A DNA stretch of 11,516 nt from Spirochaetota bacterium (GTDB lineage: Bacteria > Spirochaetota > GWE2-31-10 > MWDO01), in NCBI GenBank assembly GCA_017998755.1, contig JAGOCL010000036.1, positions 1-11,516 of the forward strand, given 5' to 3'. The position numbers and the translations under genes were made by a program. Positions within the stretch are counted from its first letter, which is position 1; the number at the start of each line of letters is the position of its first letter. Under the pieces are notes generated by a model. The model was given only the letters and a program-made list of their open reading frames with translations, did not search any database and was not told the origin of the DNA. This document shows positions 7,724-11,516 of this stretch, piece by piece.

Positions 7724-8002
7724 CTACGTATCTTCTTTTTTATCTCTATTAACATTCTTCTTAATAAAGTCGCAAAATGCTCCGAAATTAGCAAACGTGG
7801 TCTCGCTTCTTTCCGACGCTAGTATCTTAATGCCGTACTCTTTTTCAACCATATAATCGATTTCCAAAGCGTCGATAGAGTCAAGTCCAAGCCCTTCGGG
7901 GCTAAAAAAAAGACTATCTCTTGTAATAGAGTCTTTATCAAGATCAAACAATTTAAGCTGATTAATTAACTTCTCTCTTACTTCAATTTCAAAATCCGTC
8001 AT
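7724..8002 (-). CDS. free-standing acyl carrier protein (aryl-polyene/flexirubin-like type)
   Basis: This 92-residue acidic protein carries growing acyl chains on a phosphopantetheine arm in the cytosol. The attachment motif is GLGLDSIDALEI (37-48), with Ser42 as the modified residue. The flanking PEG before it and EYGIKI (55-60) after it are typical of carrier proteins. The LGLDSIDALE wording and the following FANFGAFCDFI recall, from memory, carrier proteins of aryl-polyene and flexirubin clusters more than the housekeeping AcpP (motif DSLD). The start ATG at 8002 has AAAGGG (8014-8009) 6 nt upstream. The gene faces the cyclase at its 3' end and is divergent from the ketosynthase operon, about 400 bp away. 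It lies beside biosynthetic genes rather than fabD/fabF-type housekeeping genes, which supports a specialised role. A general fatty-acid role cannot be excluded. Confidence 0.88.
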   Translation of the reverse strand: MTDFEIEVREKLINQLKLFDLDKDSITRDSLFFSPEGLGLDSIDALEIDYMVEKEYGIKILASERSETTFANFGAFCDFIKKNVNRDKKEDT

Positions 8003-8114
8003 TTATTTCCCTTTCTCTTTAAAACGCTTCTATATCTTAAGATCATTAAATAATATCGCTATTTTTAGTCTCTGAATATCAATTAATTATACAAATTATA
8101 AAATATTTAACGCA

Positions 8115-8143
8115 ATACTATATTATTCATTTAATTTTGTCAA
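8115..8143 (-). promoter_or_regulatory. candidate promoter of the ACP gene
   Basis: On the minus strand a perfect TTGACA (8143-8138) is followed after 17 nt by TAGTAT (8120-8115, 4 of 6). TATAGT is available at 15-nt spacing. The leader to the ACP start at 8002 would be about 105 nt. The -35 is convincing and the -10 is only moderate. Confidence 0.45.
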
Positions 8144-8171
8144 ATAGAATTATATTTGATTAGAGAACGGC

Positions 8172-8198
8172 TCGTCACCCCCAAGACTTCGGGAATCC
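8172..8198. repeat. second REP/MITE-like repeat remnant
   Basis: TCGTCA (8172-8177), CCCCC (8178-8182), a small stem AAGACTT (8183-8189) and CGGGAATCC (8190-8198) reproduce the TCGTCA...GGAATC frame of the element at 7661-7711. CCCAAG can pair imperfectly with CTT-C-GGG. It appears to be a shorter, diverged copy of the same family. Confidence 0.4.
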
Positions 8199-8312
8199 GG
8201 TTTGATTTATAATTTTCCATCCCCCCCGAATTTGCGCATAAAAGTCATGTGAATGATTGCAAAAGTTTCTCATAGATAAAATATCGGATTACAAAATTAA
8301 TCTCAAATTCTA

Positions 8313-8341
8313 TTGACAAAACAGTTATATATATTTATATT
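8313..8341 (+). promoter_or_regulatory. predicted sigma-70 promoter of the ketosynthase operon
   Basis: A perfect -35 TTGACA (8313-8318), a 17-nt spacer and TATATT (8336-8341, 5 of 6) make one of the best promoters in the window. Transcription should start near 8348, giving a leader of about 56 nt to the ATG at 8404. A 13-bp direct repeat overlaps the -10 and recurs in the leader. Confidence 0.65.
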
Positions 8342-8371
8342 ACGGTATACAATCTTACATATATTTATATT
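8329..8371 (+). repeat. 13-bp direct repeat at 30-bp period across the ketosynthase promoter
   Basis: ATATATTTATATT occurs exactly at 8329-8341 and 8359-8371. The first copy covers the -10 box and the second lies just after the expected transcription start. A 30-bp period is close to three helical turns, so a regulator could bind both on one face. The sequence is pure A/T and may be coincidental. Confidence 0.4.
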
Positions 8372-8403
8372 TTTTATTTATTTCATTCTTGAAAGGAGAT
8401 AAA

Positions 8404-9681
8404 ATGAATAAGCGGATAGTCGTAACGGGCATGGGAGTCGTAACGTCTCTGGGAGATAACAAATCCGATTACTTTAACAATCTTATGAGAGGCGCTTCCG
8501 GAATATCTAAAATATCAAGTATCAACGTCGATAAAATTGATTGTAAAATCGGCGGCGATCTTGGCGCCTACAATTTTAAAAAGAAACTTATAGAATTTGA
8601 AGGGGTTTTACCGGAAAGCGTTTTTATCAAACTTAAAAAATTATTGAAGTCCTCCCCTTTTTCCACTAAACTATCCCTAATCACCGCCGTTAGCGCATAT
8701 ATCGACGCCGGTTTGTTCGATAATCCAGTCGATTCCGAAAAAATTTCCTGCTTCGTAGGCGGAAGCAATATGCACGACAACTATATCGTGAAAAACATTC
8801 TTCAATTTCAAGAAGAGCCCGAATACGTCGATCCGCTAACGGGCATCGTAATGTTTGATACCGACACCGTTTCGTGTATCGCCGAGACGCTGGGAATAAA
8901 CGGGGCTATAAATACTATCGGAGGAGCTTGCGCCGCCTCGGGCTTTGCTCTAAAACACGCCGTCAACAGCATATTACTCGACGATGCGGAAGTATGTATC
9001 GTAGGCGGCGGCGCTTTGGACTACTCTCACATCGGTTTACATTGTATGTCGATAGTTAACGTTCTCGGCTTCAACGACTCGCCTGAAAAAGCTTCAAGAC
9101 CTTTCGATAAGGACAGACGCGGTTTTATATTCTCGCACGGTTCGGGCGCGATCGTTATAGAGGAGTTGTCGAGAGCTCTCGATAGGGGCGCGACCATATA
9201 CGCCGAGATACTCTCAGTCGGGGTTAACAACGACGCAAATCATCTGGCCAATCCTTCGTCGAAATGGCAAACCCAATTAATGAAAAATACTATAATAAAG
9301 GCGGGCATCGCGCCCGGAGACATAGACTATGTAAACGCTCACGCCACCTCGACGCAATTAGGCGACATAACCGAGATCGAGAGCATAAAGAATACATTCG
9401 GCGACCTCGCTAAAAATCTAAAAATAAACGCGCCCAAATCGATGCTGGGACATACCGGCTGGGGGGCTCACGTTATAGAGCTGATCGGCGCTATTATGCA
9501 GATGAGCGCATCCAAATTACATCCATCCATAAATATAGACAATCTTGACGAAAGAATAGACCTCGACGTTTGTCAATCCGCAGTCGATAATTATACTATC
9601 AATCATCTTATGAAGAATTCTTTCGGAATAGGCGGCTATAACTGTTGTACAATTCTTAAAAATGCAAATTTGATTATTTAA
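8404..9681 (+). CDS. beta-ketoacyl-ACP synthase (KAS II/FabF-like ketosynthase)
   Basis: The 425-residue enzyme performs decarboxylative Claisen condensation, extending an ACP-bound chain by two carbons. The thiolase-fold start is MNKRIVVTGMGVVTSLG. The catalytic triad is intact: Cys176 (GGACAASG), His313 (NAHATSTQLGD) and His350 (KSMLGHTGWGAH). The conserved C-terminal loop reads NSFGIGGYN (405-413), where FabF usually has FGFGG(T/H)N, so the acyl pocket gate may differ. Length fits KAS II (about 410-430). The start is ATG 8404: AAAGGAG (8392-8398) lies 5 nt upstream, whereas the in-frame TTG at 8389 overlaps that site. The methyltransferase follows after 12 bp and PlsC after that, so this is the first gene of an operon. 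Its ACP partner is probably the divergent gene at 7724-8002. The context favours a specialised product over housekeeping fatty-acid synthesis. Confidence 0.95.
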   Translation: MNKRIVVTGMGVVTSLGDNKSDYFNNLMRGASGISKISSINVDKIDCKIGGDLGAYNFKKKLIEFEGVLPESVFIKLKKLLKSSPFSTKLSLITAVSAYIDAGLFDNPVDSEKISCFVGGSNMHDNYIVKNILQFQEEPEYVDPLTGIVMFDTDTVSCIAETLGINGAINTIGGACAASGFALKHAVNSILLDDAEVCIVGGGALDYSHIGLHCMSIVNVLGFNDSPEKASRPFDKDRRGFIFSHGSGAIVIEELSRALDRGATIYAEILSVGVNNDANHLANPSSKWQTQLMKNTIIKAGIAPGDIDYVNAHATSTQLGDITEIESIKNTFGDLAKNLKINAPKSMLGHTGWGAHVIELIGAIMQMSASKLHPSINIDNLDERIDLDVCQSAVDNYTINHLMKNSFGIGGYNCCTILKNANLII

Positions 9682-9693
9682 ACGGAGAATTAT

Positions 9694-10839
9694 ATGAATT
9701 ACAAAGAGATAGAAAACGAACTTAAGCCTCTTATAGAAGTAGTAAAAAGCTCGTGGATACAAAACTTCCCCGAATACGAAGCGAATATGAACAGATGCGC
9801 GCTCTCTATCGCGCTTGATATTTTTAAAGGACTCGGCTTTTCGTTCAAAAAAGGGGAGCCGTTTACTCTTGACGATATTCGAGCTAAAACAAATTTTCAG
9901 CCGCAAGCCGAATATCTCATAAAGCGACTATTAACCATTTTAGTAGAAGATAAAATTATAGAGCCGGCCGATAATATTCCGGGCAATTTTATCCCTATAA
10001 ATCCCGATTTGTACATCGAGAGTCCTCCCGAACTCCTCGTTCGACTCGCAAAAAAGTATCCGGAAGAATCTGCGAGTTTACAATGGCTCGCCCGCGCTTA
10101 TAACGGTATGATCCCTTTGATAAAAGGAGCCGCCTACCCGGAAGACATCCTATTTCCTTGGGGAGATATGGGGTTGATACAGGAGTTATACGACGAAAGC
10201 CCGATTTACAAATACTATTCTACTCTTGCGGCAAAAACTGTAGATTTGATCGTCAAAAATATTTTCAAGAAAAAAGCCGCTCTGCTCGAAGTAGGAGCCG
10301 GAACGGGTAACGGAACGGACATTTTGATCGGACTCGATAGTTTAAATTTTGATAAATACCTCTTTACCGATATAGCGCGATCGTTGGTAAAAAACGCCAA
10401 AAAGAAATACGCCGGCTATCAGTTTATGGAGTACGCTATGCTGGACTTGACAATCAATCCGTCCGATCAAGGCGTCGAGAAAAGCTCCTTTGATATAGTT
10501 TACGCGGTAAACGTCGTTCACGCCGCCAAAAACTGTAAAACCGCGTTGAAAAATATATACAACCTTTTACGCGATAACGGAGCTTTGGTCATCGCCGAGA
10601 TTTCGCCGCCCGAAAATTCTATTTATAGATTTATGGAGCTTACGTTTGGATTAATACCGAGTTACAACGACTACGAGGATAAAGACGTTAGACCGGACTC
10701 TCCTCTGTTGACGCAGGACAAATGGATTGATTTATGTAAAGAGATCGGATTCAAAGCGTCGTACGCGCTTCCGCATAGTTTTATAGACGACGCGGATAGA
10801 CCTAATTACAGGGGCGGCGTTATCATAGCGTTTAAGTAG
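9694..10839 (+). CDS. stand-alone SAM-dependent methyltransferase resembling PKS C-methyltransferase domains
   Basis: The 381-residue protein has an alpha-helical N-terminal region (about 1-175) and a class I methyltransferase fold (about 176-381). SAM motif I is LLEVGAGTGNGT (197-208). The acidic residue contacting SAM is likely Asp226 (FTDIA). Later motifs are SSFDIVYAVNVVHA (264-277) and GALVIAEIS (296-304). His276 and Glu302 align with the His-Glu dyad known in polyketide-synthase C-methyltransferase domains, which methylate the alpha carbon of ACP-bound beta-ketoacyl chains. LYDESPIYKYY (165-175) before the core and SPLLTQDKWIDLCKEIGF (336-353) also resemble those domains. GGAG (9684-9687) lies 6 nt before the ATG. 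The gene sits 12 bp after the ketosynthase and 3 bp before PlsC, so it is clearly in the operon. O-methylation of a small molecule is the main alternative. There is no signal peptide or membrane segment. Confidence 0.85.
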   Translation: MNYKEIENELKPLIEVVKSSWIQNFPEYEANMNRCALSIALDIFKGLGFSFKKGEPFTLDDIRAKTNFQPQAEYLIKRLLTILVEDKIIEPADNIPGNFIPINPDLYIESPPELLVRLAKKYPEESASLQWLARAYNGMIPLIKGAAYPEDILFPWGDMGLIQELYDESPIYKYYSTLAAKTVDLIVKNIFKKKAALLEVGAGTGNGTDILIGLDSLNFDKYLFTDIARSLVKNAKKKYAGYQFMEYAMLDLTINPSDQGVEKSSFDIVYAVNVVHAAKNCKTALKNIYNLLRDNGALVIAEISPPENSIYRFMELTFGLIPSYNDYEDKDVRPDSPLLTQDKWIDLCKEIGFKASYALPHSFIDDADRPNYRGGVIIAFK

Positions 10840-10842
10840 ATT

Positions 10843-11516
10843 ATGAAATTCTTTAAAATTCTATCGTATATTTTTTTTACTCTGAAAGCGTATTTGGCTC
10901 TGCTTACAATTTTGACGCTAATTACTATCGCCACCCCTTTCGCTCTGATTTTTGTAGCACTTTTTGATAAAGAAAAAAAAGTATATCAATATGCGACTAA
11001 AATATTCATAAAATTATTCTTCTTATTAAATTTCATAAATATCAATAAAAAAATCGACTATAACGGCGTAGAAAAACCCAAAGACGGAGAAAAGAGAATA
11101 TACGTATTAAACCATCAATCTTTATTAGACGGACTGCTCATCTTTCTTATGCCTGGGAATGTGAAATTTATGGCTAACGAGATGTACGCAAAAATACCGA
11201 TATTCGGCTTGGGCGTTTCGTTTACCGGAAACATCGCGGTAAAGAGAGGAGAAGACTCCGGATATCTCAATCAATACTACCAAGCCGGCGAGATTCTCGA
11301 CAACGGCTATCCTCTCGTAATATTTCCCGAAGGGACTAGAAACCGCGATGGGAACATAGGCAAATTTTATAACAGCGCTTTTATGCTGGCTCTTGAAAAA
11401 AACGCCTCTATCGTTCCGGTCGTTATCAAAACTTGGAACGTCCTTAGACCCAGCGAGTATATAGTCAGAAATAACGATTTTAAAGTAAAATTCCTCGATA
11501 TGATAAAATACGAAGA
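10843..11516 (+). CDS. PlsC-like 1-acyl-glycerol-3-phosphate acyltransferase family protein (3' end outside window)
   Basis: At least 224 residues are visible, starting MKFFKILSYIFFTLKAYLAL. Hydrophobic stretches at about 8-41 and 52-66 anchor the enzyme in the cytoplasmic membrane. Family motif I is NHQSLLDG (90-97), with catalytic His91 and Asp96. Motif III is FPEGTR (161-166), preceded by the conserved GYPLVI. A further segment ASIVPVVIKTW fits motif IV. The family moves acyl groups from acyl-ACP or acyl-CoA to lysophosphatidate or related acceptors. The ATG lies 3 bp after the methyltransferase stop and has no good ribosome site, so translational coupling is likely. In this operon it may acylate a lipid with the pathway's product, as acyltransferases do in aryl-polyene clusters, but a plain phospholipid role is possible. 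The reading frame is open to the window edge. Confidence 0.92.
   Translation, partial: MKFFKILSYIFFTLKAYLALLTILTLITIATPFALIFVALFDKEKKVYQYATKIFIKLFFLLNFININKKIDYNGVEKPKDGEKRIYVLNHQSLLDGLLIFLMPGNVKFMANEMYAKIPIFGLGVSFTGNIAVKRGEDSGYLNQYYQAGEILDNGYPLVIFPEGTRNRDGNIGKFYNSAFMLALEKNASIVPVVIKTWNVLRPSEYIVRNNDFKVKFLDMIKYE

Larger units (their letters stand above)
8003..8403. other. divergent control region between the ACP and ketosynthase genes
   Basis: This 401-bp stretch has no convincing coding sequence on either strand. It contains a minus-strand promoter toward the ACP (8143-8115), a REP-like repeat remnant (8172-8198), a run of seven C (8221-8227), a plus-strand promoter toward the ketosynthase (8313-8341), a 13-bp direct repeat (8329-8371) and the strong ribosome site AAAGGAG (8392-8398). 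The part between about 8230 and 8310 shows nothing recognisable. Confidence 0.6.

Noticed and set aside
8003..8388. Small RNA, tRNA or CRISPR in the longest intergenic gap
   Set aside because: No cloverleaf, no repeat-spacer array and no stable long hairpin could be seen by eye; only short repeats and promoters were found.
8389..8403. TTG start five codons upstream of the ketosynthase ATG
   Set aside because: It overlaps the ribosome-binding site AAAGGAG, and the ATG at 8404 gives the standard ketosynthase N-terminus.
9517..9906. 129-codon minus-strand open frame across the ketosynthase/methyltransferase junction
   Set aside because: Both underlying plus-strand genes have intact conserved motifs there, and the minus-strand product resembles no known family.

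Overview
This window comes from an AT-rich bacterial chromosome. Its promoters look like ordinary sigma-70 promoters and most genes have clear Shine-Dalgarno sites. No marker gene settles the phylum. A multi-domain membrane nucleotidyl cyclase with a lipobox-like N-terminus, a stand-alone groEL, and carrier-protein/ketosynthase genes of aryl-polyene/flexirubin character together suggest a Gram-negative lineage, for example a spirochaete, Elusimicrobiota or Bacteroidota-like relative. That assignment is a low-confidence inference.

Layout. Positions 1-3017 hold two housekeeping genes on the minus strand: the 5' part of groEL (cut by the window edge) and, upstream of it, a complete tex gene. A divergent promoter region (about 2933-3218) separates tex from a plus-strand pair: a small helix-turn-helix protein and a 358-aa BtrH-type acyltransferase-like protein. 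This region carries a perfect 11-bp inverted repeat with arms 100 bp apart; one arm lies inside the predicted promoter. Next comes a 914-aa sensor cyclase (beta-propeller-like exported part, three internal membrane segments, Cache-like loop, HAMP, class III cyclase, TPR-like tail) with its own promoter.

From 7724 onward the window looks like the edge of a fatty-acid/polyketide type gene cluster. A free-standing acyl carrier protein lies on the minus strand. Divergent from it is a plus-strand operon: ketosynthase (intact Cys-His-His triad), a stand-alone methyltransferase resembling polyketide-synthase C-methyltransferase domains, and a PlsC-type acyltransferase that runs off the window. The 400-bp gap between the divergent genes has two good TTGACA promoters, a REP/MITE-like repeat remnant, a C7 tract and a 13-bp direct repeat at 30-bp period.

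Working model (inference). The ACP carries a chain that the ketosynthase extends, the methyltransferase may methylate it at carbon, and PlsC and/or the BtrH-like protein may pass the acyl chain to a lipid or amine acceptor. The helix-turn-helix protein probably regulates the BtrH-like gene. No loading enzyme, ketoreductase or dehydratase is visible, so the pathway must continue beyond 11516 or draw on fatty-acid synthase enzymes. No RNA genes, CRISPR arrays or insertion-sequence transposases were seen.
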